Source: Diadophis punctatus similis
Taxonomy: Eukaryota > Chordata > Lepidosauria > Squamata > Dipsadidae
NCBI GenBank assembly: GCA_023053685.1
Contig: JALIGW010000005.1
Location: forward strand, 34,714,480 to 34,778,479
Direction: 5' to 3'
Length of the DNA: 64,000 bases
The notes under the pieces are model-generated. The model did no database searches. It had not been told where the DNA came from and saw only the letters and a program-made list of their open reading frames with translations. Positions 1 to 27,499 of this stretch are shown here, piece by piece (position 1 is the first letter of the stretch; each line of letters opens with the position of its first letter). A program made the position numbers and the translations under genes.

Positions 1-20
1 GAAGTGTGTATAACCTATAA

Positions 21-155
21 CAGGGGTCTCCAACCTTGGCAACTTTAAGCCTGGCGGACTTCAACTCCCAGAATTCCCTAGCCAGCTTGGCTGGCTAGGG
101 AATTCTGGGAGTTGAAGTCTGCCAGGCTTAAAGTTGCCAAAGTTGGAGACCCCTG
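21..155. mobile_element. palindromic (fold-back) hAT MITE
   Basis: Two 66-base arms differ at only 2 positions and are separated by a 3-base spacer (TTG). The ends are CAGGGGTC...GACCCCTG. The flanks ACCTATAA (13-20) and ACTTATAA (156-163) match in 7 of 8 bases, the duplication size typical of hAT transposons. There is no coding capacity. Confidence 0.85.
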
Positions 156-163
156 ACTTATAA

Positions 164-2257
164 AACAGCCTTCCTAACATCTTACTTCTCAAATAGATTG
201 ATAACAGTCCTCAGAATCCGCATTGAGTCTGCAGACTGCCAATCTTAGAACTTCTGTTCAGGGCATACAGAATATACCAGATTAGTAAAGGCTTCTGAAG
301 AATCATAGAGATAAATGGATTATTTTTACAAGGCCAGTCTTCTAAATAAAGACTAAGGATTTTTTTTTTTTATTTCTAGGAATAATCCAGCAAGTAGATA
401 AAAGAATAGTATTAGACGAACTTTGAAAATTTCTTCCACTGCATCCAGATTTTCATGTTTTTGCATCCACTTCTTTTTTACGGTTTGTCAAAAATCCAAT
501 AAATTCTGAAGAAATTTAATATTTGCTTTCTATTTTATTGGATATTGGTGATTGTTATACACATCCCCTACCACTATAGATGATCAGAATTCTATTTAGA
601 TTCTTCTGGCTTTGGAATCTTATTAAATTGCTCATAATTTTTGAATCTGGACTGATAATTGGGATTAAATTTCCAAATTGAATTTGGTGGAATTCCTTCA
701 AACTTTTGAATTTGAGTAGTTAGTTTTTGAAATTGACTCAAGTAGAATCAGTAAACGTAATCAAATCAAATCAATTAGAGAGACGTCCTACACATTTAGG
801 TCGAGATCTATGGTTGTACAGTCCTATGAAAGCAAAGGCCCCTAAGTTTTTTTCACTTTATACTATGTTAACATGATTTGTTTCTTCAGTGTTGATTAGT
901 TCAACATAAGGCAATTTACTGTATATCTTTTATTTTGTTAGTGCCAAATCGTGTAACTGTTCTGAAATGTTGCTGTAGTCTTACATAAAGAGACATCCTT
1001 GTGTGGGTTGCAGAACTAGGAAGAACTTAGATAATTCAGTACTTGTTGAAGCCAAGGCTTTTGCTCCTAAACATTCTGAACATCTTTGAGCTAACAACAA
1101 GAACATGCAGACAGCTTTCCAGACAGAAATGTTCCATAGGCAGACAGCAGGGGAGATGTCAATGCCAGAAAGGCCAGAGGGCTATGCAATAAGATTACGG
1201 TAGTTAGAATAGAATTTCCTTTCTTTTTTCTTTTTTTCTTTTGCTCTAGTATACTGGCAACCTAGTAAGAAGGTGCTTTTGAGCATACCAATTTATAGTG
1301 GGGAAGAAACCAAATTTTTGGAAGTTGTAGTATTAAATTTTTAAAATGTGTTTAGAATTAATTTGTATCATCTTGTAGCTGAAATATTTGTGAACCTGTA
1401 GGGCATCTCAGAATTCTGAAGAAACATTGTAGTTTAGGAGTTTGAAGATAATCTGTTAATATGTGCTGAAAATCAATACTACTGCAGTTGTTTTTTTCTA
1501 TCTTGCTATTCTACCTTCTGTGTTTACATTTTATGCTGCCTTGAAGGTCTGCCAGGCAGATTCCAAGTTATAAATCAAAATGATTCAAGGATATTGACTA
1601 GATTTGCATATTATGCTAAGCCATAATGCTATTTGTTGGTTTTGGCTTAGTATGTTTCAAAAATCCATTCATTGTTGTTTGTAATGCCTGTTCTACAGTT
1701 TAGCATGTTATCTGAACCAGGCTGCATGACAGGTAACAGAGCCCAATTAAAACAAATTGTGCTTTGTGAAAGGTAGGAACATACCCATATGAAAAAATAA
1801 AAATATTATAAAGTTAATAATAGCAATGCAAAGTAGAAAAAATAAGCATAATGTTAGCATGACAGAATCAATTGCTTATTTGTTCATTTTGCCATTTGGT
1901 AGACAATTCTACATTTTAGTTTCCAGAGGAAGGCTGATGTACAGAGTTCCTTTATGAATAATCTTATTCAAACTCTAAAATGCGGAAGGAGAACCAGTGG
2001 TCTTTCAGTGTCTCTGTGAGATAATTTCATTGTATAGAACTAATTCTCAGTAATGAAAAGGCCTCTTATAAGTGATCAGGGCAATCAGTGGTTATTCTTC
2101 TGGAATCTTATTCATTCTACAAAACTGTTTGAAAACGTCCACAAAATACATTCTTCCTTCACTGTGTTATTAGTTATTAGAGTTTGAACATGGTTTTTCA
2201 TCTTATAATATTGGCAACATCTTTTTTAGAAGTTCTTTTTGTTCTTTTTTTTTGAAG
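164..2257. other. XPNPEP1 intron, no recognised feature
   Basis: AT-rich intronic sequence. I saw no exon, in particular not the upstream XPNPEP1 exon with D415, and no repeat that I can name. Confidence 0.5.
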
Positions 2258-17613
<15,356 letters not shown>

Positions 17614-19334
17614 TAGTGTATTTCTATTTTTGAATGTAATTCCTTTTTAAAAATACATGTTCAGGATTGTTTTGGCTTTACGATAATGATTTGGGGGGAA
17701 GGCATGAATTTTTAAAAATAATAATAATCAAGACAAATAGAAGAGGGACAATGGGCAAGATAGAGGGTGAAAGGATTTATTCCCCTGTGATGTTCTCTCT
17801 GTTTTTTCTTTTTGATAATGAACAAAATTAAATTCAGAGCTGTGAAATCTGTGTCTTAAAACAATGAGATGGGTTAGTGGGAAAGAACACATGGCAGTGA
17901 AACTAATCTCTGGATTAGATTGATCAATCAATTTGCTTGTATAAACAATGAAAGTAAGAAAACCTGCCATAATGTGAGTTGATGCTTTGGTGGCAATTTT
18001 CTCAAATGTTAAGGAGGAATGGTATTGCATCAAAGGTACACATATCTGCTAAAATTAGTGCCTGCATAGGTTTAGGTTTCCTGAAAAATAGAAGTTCTCA
18101 TAAGTATTCCTGAAAGATTTTAGCATCTGGCTTTGCTGCATCTCACACTTCAGAAAGGCAACTAGTCACTGCATATTTATCCTTCAGTAAAGGAAGTGCC
18201 AAACAATACACTGCATTTCTGGAGCACTCATCACAGATCATATACCATCCAGTGCATGCAGGCTGTATCCCTATGACTGTCTTCTCTGAACTAAGTCCTT
18301 TGCATTCAGGGGTTTTTATTGCAAGACACTTAGCCTCAGAAGAATCTGTCTTGATGCCATCTCAACTAACTCTGAGCAATTTATTTTCAGCAGATCCAAA
18401 TAATAAATGGAGCAATCTGCAATTGAGTAATGCCAACTGGAGATGGGGTGGTATTCCCCCTCCCCTTTTTTTTCTTAGTACATTAAAAATTCTGATACTC
18501 TTTTGGACACAGATAACAATATCCATCTTGCTGAAGCATGCAATATAACACAACAAAAATGTCTCATGACTATGTATTTGGGTTCTAAATGTGTGTAATA
18601 AGTAAACATAGTATCAGCAAATGTAAGGATCTTTTGAATGTTTGAACAGATTCTTTATGGGTTTTATTTTTTAGTCTGCAAAGAGCTCCAATGATCTACA
18701 GGTGTTGACTCCTTACTGAAAAGTTTAGTCCAACATTTTTATGATAATCTGGAGTCAATAGAATGTCAAATCCCTTTAATTAAAGTAGACTATACTTTTC
18801 TTCAAGCATGAGAAAGGAGCTGGGTAAAACTTAGTACGTGTTATTTTGGGGCTATATGCAATTCTCTGCACTAAGGAGCATCCTGTATCTGCAGAAATAG
18901 TTCCAGAGAGAGAACTCAGATTACCTATTTCTTTTGGATATACTGGAAATGATGAAAGTTATCACATTTTATATGTCCTAGATTGGGGAAGAGTCACTAT
19001 TACAATTTGTGCATGTTTTAAAGCACACTTTTCTGTGGAGGACTGTGTTAACATTCAAGTGTATCAATTAATTAAAAACACAAATTCTAAATAGTTCAAG
19101 TTTGTTAATGTGGTGACTTATAGGATGACTTGTGGAATGCTATCATGAGGTATTTGAATTTTAAGAGATATCTAAGAGACTATTGTAAGGAAAATAGTTC
19201 TTCAAGAAGCATCTAAAATGCTTCAACTGCCATACTGTACACAGAGTAATGCAGTTTGGGGAAAGAAAATGCAGTAGTAGTTGATTTAAAACCAAGTGTG
19301 ACAGTAGCAGTGTGATCGGTCTAGAAAAACAAAA
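17614..19334. other. XPNPEP1 3' UTR and downstream flank
   Basis: Contains two candidate polyadenylation signals (17827 and 18402). No further gene or named repeat was seen before the old CR1 piece. Confidence 0.5.
17827..17832 (+). promoter_or_regulatory. XPNPEP1: candidate polyadenylation signal ATTAAA of XPNPEP1
   Basis: ATTAAA lies about 215 bases after the stop codon and is followed within 30 bases by TGTG/TGTC-rich sequence, as expected downstream of a cleavage site. A canonical AATAAA at 18402-18407 is an alternative. The choice is inference; no transcript evidence is available. Confidence 0.4.
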
Positions 19335-19545
19335 CAAAATGCATGTGCAGTTGTAGGCTTCATCAACAGAAGTACAGTTTCCAAATTATGGAAAGAGTTG
19401 CTTCACTTCAATCTGCACTCTCATACCCCACCTCAAAATAATTTGGCCAGTTCTAGGTATCACACTTTTGAAAATGATTCAGACAAACTTGGGCAGTTTT
19501 AGAGAAGAACAACAAGGATGATTAGGGGATTAAAACCAAATTCTA
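19335..19545 (+). mobile_element. old CR1 fragment, 3' coding part
   Basis: Degenerate sequence with GCAGTTGTAGGCTTCATCAA, CAGTTCTAGGTATCACAC and GAACAACAAGGATGATTAGG. This follows the conserved C-terminal coding region of CR1 (compare GCAACAAAGATGATTAGGGG at 28397). It is far more diverged than the copies at 27.5 and 32-38 kb, so it is an older family. Confidence 0.6.
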
Positions 19546-19588
19546 TCCAAAAAAAAGATTCACTTGGACTAGGACACCATAATATTCT

Positions 19589-19709
19589 AGAAATACTTGA
19601 AAAATATTGTACAGAAGAAAAAAACATGTTCTCTATCCAAGGGTGTAGAAAATGAATAATGGAGAACATGTCTTGATTTTCTTCTGAATAATATTTTTCA
19701 AGTATTTCT
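19589..19709. repeat. inverted repeat with arms of about 47 bases
   Basis: Arm 19589-19633 (AGAAATACTTGAAAAATATT...) is the near-perfect reverse complement of 19662-19709, which ends ATATTTTTCAAGTATTTCT. The loop is 28 bases. No terminal motif or target duplication identifies it as a transposon. Confidence 0.8.
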
Positions 19710-19869
19710 ATGTAGGTTACTAGACTCCATTTTAACTCATAGGAAAAATTTCCTAACAAGTAGTGATACTAATTCTTAGAAATTATAAATTCCCCTTCAT
19801 TAGATCTTTACTAGGTTCCCTTCATTTAACCAGCCATCGGTCAGGGATTCCTTTACTGAGGAAGGGATA

Positions 19870-20246
19870 CTGTATTTTTCGCTCCATAAGACACACTTTT
19901 TTTCCTCCCAAAAGTGGGTGGAAATGTCTGTGGGTCTTCTGGAGTGAATATGGGCAACAGGCGACAGCGGCGAACCGTGGCAGCGATCCCCACTGCCTGG
20001 AACAGCTGATCGGCGGTATTCCGGGAGGCGGATCCAACCACTGATCAGCTGCTCGAGGTGAAGGCTCCAGTGTTCCCCGGCGGAGGCAGCAGACACGAAG
20101 GAGGCAGGCTGTTTGCTGTTTGCTGCAAGGACAGATGAATACCGGATGGATGCTGGGAGGCAGACTCAGATTTTTTTTTCTTGTTTTCCTCCTCTAAACC
20201 TAAGTGCATCTTATGGTCAAGAGCGTCTTATGGAGCGAAAAATATG
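19870..20246. mobile_element. TA-flanked terminal-inverted-repeat MITE, copy A
   Basis: The left end is CTGTATTTTTCGCTCCATAAG and the right end CTTATGGAGCGAAAAATATG, flanked by TA (19868-19869, 20247-20248). TA duplication fits Tc1/mariner or another TA-specific superfamily; the exact family is unknown. The related copy at 53764 has the same CCGTATTTTTT...CTTATA layout. The interior is non-coding, with GC-rich hairpins near 19970-20100. Confidence 0.75.
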
Positions 20247-20248
20247 TA

Positions 20249-21253
20249 ATTTTGATTACTGAGCAGTGGTTTGACTCAGTAAAATGACCTTCCCTGATCT
20301 GATTCCAGTCACGGTGCATTCAAAGCAAAGCATGAATTGCTATATAGTGAGATGAGCGGCAAACCAATTTAATAAATAATAAAAAATGAGGTAAGCCACC
20401 AAACAGCAATATAAATTTTAAAACTCACAAAAGAGTTTGCATCCCTATATCTCTCTATTTTAATGTATCAGAAATATATTCTATTGCATAAAAGGATGGA
20501 GAAAAATCTGGCACACATTAACAGTAGAAAATCACCATTAAAGGGAGATTTCATTTATTTCTCATGCTGCTTTCCTACTTTTCTCAAAAGAATCCATGTT
20601 GTTGGGGAAAATTCTTCCACATTTTCTTCACTGTTCTACTGAAAAAGGTAGGCCATAAAAAGCACATGTCTAATGAAGCTCAGAGATCTTCACAGCTTGA
20701 TGCACTAATCACCAAGCATTTTGTGAAGTTGGCAGTAGTTACTTTAAAAAAAGCATCTTGCATCACTGAAGCAATGCGACTAGTAAGCATAGAGGGAATG
20801 CATGAACGTGAATGTGTTGTTGAATTGTTTTACATCATCTGACAGCCTGATAGCACCAGCGATGGGCTAAATAGTCTTTTTTGCACATAGTCTGAGTATA
20901 ATGTAAGCTTCTTCCAATGTTTCCGCTATTTCCACTTGAAAAAAATGCCATCTGCATATGCACAGCAATGTGCAAAAACCTCTTCTGCTTGTTAGAAGAA
21001 TCAGTCAAGGCTGGGAAAAGCACAACCCAAGAGGGCATATTGTTCCAGTGGGAGAGCTTCAAAGGGATACTTTGCAGAAATCCTTGAAGCAAAGCCCCTC
21101 TTTGCAGCTTTTCATGGGCCTGCTGATGACTACATCATATCTTCTTCCACTGCTTGTAACGCTATGTTTAGTCTCATACCATTGAATCAACCCTTTTCCA
21201 CCAGGCAATATGATAATATACCTGAACAAAGCAATCATTGTCTTAAAGCAAGG
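20249..21253. other. intergenic, no recognised feature
   Basis: A block at 20860-21180 is less AT-rich and could be an old transposon, but none of its frames resemble a known transposase. Confidence 0.4.
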
Positions 21254-22280
21254 CTACAAACCAGTGGTGAAATCTAAATTTTTTTGCCACCGGTTCTGTG
21301 GGCATGGCTTGGTGGGCGTGGCTTGGTGGGTGTCATGTGACTGGGTGGGCATGACCAACTTTTTTTTAAACTTTTGAAAGCATTTTAACTAGTAAAAAAT
21401 GGCCTTCTGAAAAACAGGAAACCCTCCCCCCAGGGCAGATTGGAGCTTGGAATCCCTGAGCTTTCACCCTTTGCTAATGACAGGACAGGGCAGGACAAGG
21501 AAAAACCAAGAAAGTCCATTTGCCTCTTGCAAAAGCCCCTTTCGGACAGCCCTGACCCGGAGGCGGGGTGAAATGCTACTGGCAAAGCGGAGGCAGTCGA
21601 ACGCCAAAGCCTTCCCATCGTCCCCGCCTCTATTTGGAGGGCATTCCCTCCCAAGGGTGGAATAGCCCACCTCACCCCATGGCTGCCAGGACATGGGCCT
21701 CCACATGCGCCTCCCCGCCACCCGCCCGCTGCGCAGAGCTGTCAGGGTGTGCGTGGCACTGGTGCTGTGGGGGTGGGGAGGGGCTGCCCCAACTTCACAA
21801 CTGGACCCCCAGTGCCACAGTGGATGCAGCTGGGCTGGGGCATCCCCGCCCGGCCGTTCCAAGGTCTCCCGCAGCTGGCTGAGCATTTGGCCCGCCTCCC
21901 CAGCAGGTGCGCTCCAACAGCTGCTCCATCCTGCCCAGCACTGCACCCACCGGGGCTCCTGCTTGGCACCACCACGCTGCCTCCCATGCGGGCTTTGGAA
22001 GGGAATCCGTGGTCCCTGCGCGGGTGCTCGGAGGCCTCAGGAGGCCGGACCGTGCAGGCTCCCTGGCAGCTTTGCGCTTCCAAATGTGGCAGCCGCCATC
22101 TCTTTAAATCAAGGGCCTCCTGCTGCTGCTCTGGGGCGGCAGTGGCGGCACTGAGCACCCGACATTGGTACTGCCTGGGCTGGCCAGTCGCCACACAATT
22201 TGCCCTCTTTTCAGGCCGAAAAGCTGCCGGACACTTTGGGGAGATAGATCGCTGCCGAGCGCACTCCCTCCTGGTGCAAC

Positions 22281-22281
22281 T

Positions 22282-22313
<32 letters not shown>

Positions 22314-22362
22314 ATGGATTTCTATGCCGTCCAACTCCCGGGGGACTCTGGGCGGCTCACAA
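22281..22362 (-). mobile_element. L2-like LINE 3' end nested in hAT copy B
   Basis: On the minus strand: GAGCCGCCCAGAGTCCCC, GGGAGTTGGACGGCATAGAA and an (AAAT)n tail. This is the same 3' terminus as the LINE that ends at 37282. Confidence 0.7.
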
Positions 22363-22399
22363 GTGGATTCTTGCCAAGTGGATTCTTCCCCGTCCCTTT

Positions 22400-22651
22400 T
22401 ATTATTTATTTATTTATTTATTTGTGAGATTTATATACTGCCTCACAGTGCAAGCACTCTCTAAGCGGTTTACACCATTAAGCAATGTGTATACATTGCC
22501 CCAACAATTTGGGTCCTCATTTTACCTACCTCGGAAGGATGGAAGGCTGAGTCAACCTTGAGCTGGTGAGATTTGAACCACTGACCTGCGGATCACAGTC
22601 AGCTAAAGTGGCCTGTAGTACTGCCTCTAACCGCTGCGCCACCTCGGCTCC
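22400..22651 (-). mobile_element. tRNA-derived SINE with (ATTT)n-type tail, nested in hAT copy B
   Basis: On the minus strand it starts GGAGCCGAGGTGGCGCAGCG, with a pol III A box (GTGGCGCAGCGG). The B box region is GGTTCAAATCTC. The body reads GACTCAGCCTTCCATCCTTC and CCGCTTAGAGAGTGCTTGCA, and the tail is (AAAT)n. Confidence 0.88.
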
Positions 22652-23735
22652 ACCAAGGGCCGGCTGCTTCCGAAGTCTGCCCCCACCTCAGCAGTCACGC
22701 TCTCCCCCTTTTCACACCTGAACTTTCAAATCATATTCGCAGCTTCCAAGCTTTGGGTGGCTCCCTCTGCGGAGCCCCCGAGCAGCTAAACTTCAGGTCG
22801 GGGCATGGATGAATCGGAAAGGTGCGGGGAAGAATCTGCTTGGCAAGTTGCGCGAGGAGAGAGCATCCTCGGCAGCAATCCCTCTCCCCAAAGTGTCCGG
22901 CAGCTTTTCAGCCTGAAAAGAGGGCAAAGAGCATGGCGACTGGCTAGCCCAGGTGGCAACAACCACAGGGGCTCAGTGCCGCCACTCCCGCCTCAGAGCA
23001 GCAGCGGGCGGCCCTTGGTAGTCATGGAAAGGGGCGGGGAAAATAGTTCAGTAAGTTGCGCCAGGACAGCGCATGCCCAGCAGCGATCCCTCTCCCCAAA
23101 GTGTCCAGCAGCTTTTTGGCCTGAAAAGAGGGCAAAGAACATGGCGACTGGCTAGCCCAGCTGCCGCCCCTCTCAAACTCAGAGCAGAAGCAGCTGCGTC
23201 TCCACCAAGGGCTGCCCGCCCACCCAGTGGCCAGCTGGGCTGGACGCCAACCTTGGAAGGCAAGCAGATATGGGGGACTGCCAGGAAGGCTGCTAGCTCC
23301 CTTCCCCATGGCCGGCCTGCCCTGACATGCTTGTCTGTCTTCCACGCGGCCTTCTGCTTGCCTGCCTTCGCAAGCTGGCCACGGGGACACTGGGAAGGCC
23401 TCATTGAAGGCAGGCAAGCATGTCAGGGCTGTGGGCCGCAGGGAATGGAGTAGGGAAGACAGGCTGGGATGGTGGGGGGGGGTCAGGGGCAGCTAGGTAG
23501 GCCGCAACTTTGCAGGCTTACCTGGCAGGCAGATCAGGGGCGTAGCGCTTCAGGCAGGCAAGCTGCTGAACAGAGACTGGGCAGGCAGGGCGAGTGAGTG
23601 AGCGGCGACTGGGTGATTGGTTTGGGGTATGTGGGTAGCCAGCCATAGCTACTGGTTCTGCAAACCACCGGCAACCGCCGCTACCGGTATGCCCAAATCG
23701 GTCCAAACCAGTAGCATTTCACCCCTGCTACAGAC

Positions 23736-26499
23736 AAAGATTATGTAGGCAAATGCTTGAGTCACAATAATTAATCAAAACCAGAAGTGGGACTAATCTG
23801 CCTGTCGCTTCTGCTTTATCTTGTCCCAGTCCAGTTCTGAGTGATCATCTTAATGTCCCCAGAGGATCATTAAATAGCATATGAATGATTTTAAGCAGAA
23901 AGGAATTGTTATGGTTTTGAAAGGGACATTGATTTATTAAGCATCGCTTTTCAAGACAAGAGAATGACAGAATCTGAAGTTGGTTTTAGAGTATGAAAGC
24001 AACGAATGTTATCTGAGTAAATATATCTTGCTAAGAGAAGTTCAATCATATTGTATGAAAAATATAATTGGATTTCCAATTTTTATTGGAAACACCCCTC
24101 TGGGAGGAAACAGAAGTCAACAAAATGCAGGGTATTTCAACCCAGGGTTTGATTGGAAGTAAAAGTTATCCCCACCTTACTGTATCTGTAAATCTACTTT
24201 CCATAGATTTGAGTCATTCTTTTTAATGTAAAAAATAGGGTGACCCCTATCTCAGAAGAATTGGTTATTCTGCAGTGGCAATACCTTACATTTACTGTAT
24301 TTCAGAGACCAGAAACAGCCACTCATTTTGATAAGCAGAAAAGAGTTTTAAATAAGCACAACATCTTCAGGTTATAACTGAAATTACAATAGCAGTAAGA
24401 AAAAAAAGGAAATGAAAGGAACTCTTTGACATTTTAATTAACTTGCTATTTTAATAACTTAAAAACAAATTTAATACAAGAATTAAAATAAGCCTCCTTC
24501 AAGTTGCTAAGACTGAAAATGCACTTTTGTTTTTCTTCTCTTGTTCCAAATTAACATTATTACATCTGATCCATGCTAAGATCACAATGCATAAATTGAT
24601 AACAAGTTGAGATGAAAATCTGTTTGCCTGATTGTTTTTTTTAGGGGAACTTTCAAAACTCTGTAAAAGACCTGACAAATTCTGAATTTATCTTGAATGA
24701 AGAGTGTTTTGTATGTATATAGAAATCATACAATTCTTTTTTGGCGTAAGCAAAGAGAAGAAAATGAGAAAGAAACTTTAAGCCATAAAAATTAAAGTCA
24801 AGAGATAAAAAAGAAAAAAGAAACATAGCTAAATCTAGCTAATAACAAAACATTCATAATACCTCTTTGTAGCTTTCTATGCTCACAAACTATCTTTGTT
24901 TTTAACAAACACTTAACACATTGACTTTTGTTATTTAAACTTTCAGCTTTTTCTTTTTTGTCATTTTAGGATATCTTCAGCTCCAACCAACCATAATTTT
25001 CTCAGTATTTGTCTTCTGCTTGACCCTTCCTTATTGTTTTATGTATTTGTTTTGCAATGCAATCTTCATTCTTGCTCTCTCTTCTTTTTAGGTTTTGTTC
25101 CGTTTTACAAAGATATTACAATTCAAAGCACATAAGGACAAACCTAAGAAAGCTAACTGAAAAAAGGAAAAAGTAGACGAAAATGAAAAATAAAGCAAAA
25201 CATTAGAAAAGGAGTTTTTAAATTTTTTGATAGTAACAAACTGTCAATTTAGTCTTATTAAAGCCTTCACAAATATGCCCAATTCTGTCAGTATCTCAGA
25301 GGTCAGTATCAAATGCTATCAATACTAATACAAATTCCAATTTAACATTTAGCTTTACTAAGTTATAACCCTTAATAATGGTTCAAATATTTTAAAGGTA
25401 TCATTATTTAAAACTTGACTGAGATTACCAGTCCTATTTTCATTCCTCCCCCCCAAGATTATTCCTTAGCATCAATTGTTAATGTGTGTTAAATTCAAAT
25501 ATTAATTTGCCTTTTAATGTGCTTTAGATGTGTCGACTTGTGTTCAGTGCCAGAAAAATAAAGGCTGCTATTGTAAATTATAGTAATAAATTTGTACTGT
25601 ATTTGGGACAAAAACTTGCCAACACTTTAAGGATACCAAGTAATAACTCTTCAGTTGAACTCATAATGGTAAATTATGTCTTTTTCATTTTAATACATTA
25701 CTGAAATTAACACATATGATATTCTTTACAATCAGGAAGATTAAACCAACTTTGTCTTCTGAAAGCTATAGGTTTGAAAGAGAAATCATGTATCATTTCC
25801 ATTAAAAAAAGACAGCCTATCAATGTATTTTAAAAAATTAAATGGCACCATCATTAATTTTGGGGTCAAACTATGTATTAATTTTGATACGATATTTATT
25901 TACATCATAAACTGTTTATTTTTCACCACAAACTTAGGGTTATTTTCATCCATCTCTTAATGTTTCTTTAATTTTGGTTAATACAGCTTAATGAGCAGGA
26001 TGTTTTCTAGGAATTGTAATCATGTATTTTGGACACTAAACATCCTGATAATTATCTGTATCCTTAGATACGTTTTTTCCAATGGACATAATATTAGACT
26101 TATTTCAGGAAACTCTATACCAGGTATAAACCTCTTGAAGCTGTACAGTGTCAATGAATTTAGAGAATCTTTAATGAGAATTATTTAAATCATTTAATAA
26201 TTTAAATAATTTAATTATTTTAATATCACCAACACATAGTAACAATGTCCATGCATTCCTAGGATATTATCAGAGTTCCAGAATCAAATGAAATGATAAA
26301 AGAAATCAAATAATAAAAGAAATCAAATAATAAAATCAAATACATGCTTGATGTGTTCCATGCTGCATTTTAATTCCAGGAGAAATACTCCCTTTCCAAA
26401 TTATACAAACAGAGGGATTGTAATAATAAATTTCAATCCAAGAAATAAAATTCTATAGGTTCTTTATCATTTTCACCAGAAACTTGATTTGTACCATCT
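23736..26499. other. AT-rich intergenic sequence
   Basis: Low-complexity AT-rich DNA with short tandem motifs, for example AAATCAAATAAT units at 26297-26341. No gene or named repeat was recognised. Confidence 0.5.
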
Positions 26500-26660
26500 G
26501 CTTCTAATGATTTTTCTGCATCTAATGATGCCAAAACAGCTGTGTTATGTGTGTCAGCATATAAAGCTAATATCTCCATTAAAAGTTTAATGGTGCCTGA
26601 GGCTTGAAACACTTTCATGAAACCCAATTGTGAAGGATGAATTACTGATTTAGTACTTTC
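26500..26660 (-). pseudogene. fragment of an L1/Tx1-type reverse transcriptase
   Basis: A minus-strand frame reads GFMKVFQASGTIKLLMEILA, then VLASLDAEKSLEA. The SLDAEK motif is the conserved first catalytic-aspartate block of L1/Tx1-type RT (usually SLDAEKAFD). Here the downstream AFD is replaced by SLE, and the frame degenerates within 30 residues. It is an old fragment, not a gene. Confidence 0.5.
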
Positions 26661-27499
26661 TGTAATGGTCTCGTCAGAGTGCCTGTTTAAATCTTAACAT
26701 CCCACATTGAGTGGTAACTGATGCATTTAAAACAATATCCCATTAAAATCTTTGGCAGTTCATCCTGAAAAATAGAGGTAATTGTATACAGAAATTTCAG
26801 CAGCCAACATTCTTAAATAGTCATAGTGCATCAGGGATTGTGAGTAAAGCATTGTCCTAGGCAGTTATATTAACAATAACAATAATGCATCATAATCCAT
26901 CATATATAGAGTACTGTAATGGTCCAGTGAACATATTCATTCACCAATGAGTTTGATCCCAAACCAGGCAATGGTATACACACAATAAGGAATCACTATA
27001 GCTATATCTACAATTCTTTTCCTCCTGGAAATAAACTGAACCACAAAGTTGGAGGGCAGATTTGCCAGGTGTCATTGAGACCTGGGTAGTGGAGAAGGGG
27101 TGAATCTATTTTATGGAAATTTGTCCAGACAAGTTTTGTGTCATGTATCAGTCATGATCATGACTGATCATGATTCCCAACTTGAACTTTTTCTTATGGA
27201 TGAATTCACCCAGACTGTTAGTACTGAATGATTTTATCTTCCACTCTCTGTGACTGGAGACAGCCCAGGATTTCATGGTCACCATGACAATCACGGTCTA
27301 GTCCCAGCTCAACATTTGTGTGACTTATATTGCTGACTTACACTACTAGATCCTGGCTTTTACCTTAGAATAGATGAAATATGATCTGGTTCTGGGGATA
27401 TCTCCATTGGCGTATACTTTTTTATAAACATATCACTTTCTTGTGACAAAAGGGTTGTCAACTCGTAATTGGTCAAAAGGGCTAATAAAGTTTATTTAT
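26661..27499. other. intergenic, no recognised feature
   Basis: Nothing assigned. There is a small direct repeat of ATCATGACTGATCATGA type near 27155. Confidence 0.4.

Larger units (their letters stand above)
22180..23164. repeat. three related units inside hAT copy B (two direct, one inverted)
   Basis: Units at 22818-22955 and 23027-23164 are direct repeats with CCCTCTCCCCAAAGTGTCC, GCCTGAAAAGAGGGCAAAGA and CATGGCGACTGGCTAGCCCA. Bases 22180-22268 carry the same motifs inverted (CTGGCCAGTCGCC, TTTGCCCTCTTTTCAGGCC, GACACTTTGGGGAGA). The nested SINE and LINE end lie between the inverted and direct units. Confidence 0.8.
21262..23727 (-). mobile_element. 2.5-kb GC-rich hAT relative (copy B) with nested insertions
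   Basis: The ends are CAGTGGTGAAAT and ATTTCACCCCTG, the same pair as copy A but in reverse orientation. The octamers CTACAAAC (21254-21261) and CTACAGAC (23728-23735) match in 7 of 8 bases. The last 400 bases are homologous to the first 400 of copy A, read on the minus strand. The GC-rich interior contains three related copies of a unit of about 90-140 bases, a LINE 3' end (22281-22362) and a SINE (22400-22651). No transposase is present, so mobilisation needed another hAT source. Confidence 0.85.

Noticed and set aside
20958..21185. Possible mariner-like transposase fragment
   Set aside because: The frame has no D,D(34)D catalytic spacing or other recognisable motif. I could not support it by eye.
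21464..22561. Overlapping open frames of 100-270 codons in hAT copy B
   Set aside because: GC-rich non-coding DNA has few stop codons. Frames on both strands overlap, cross the nested SINE and LINE end and show no known domain.
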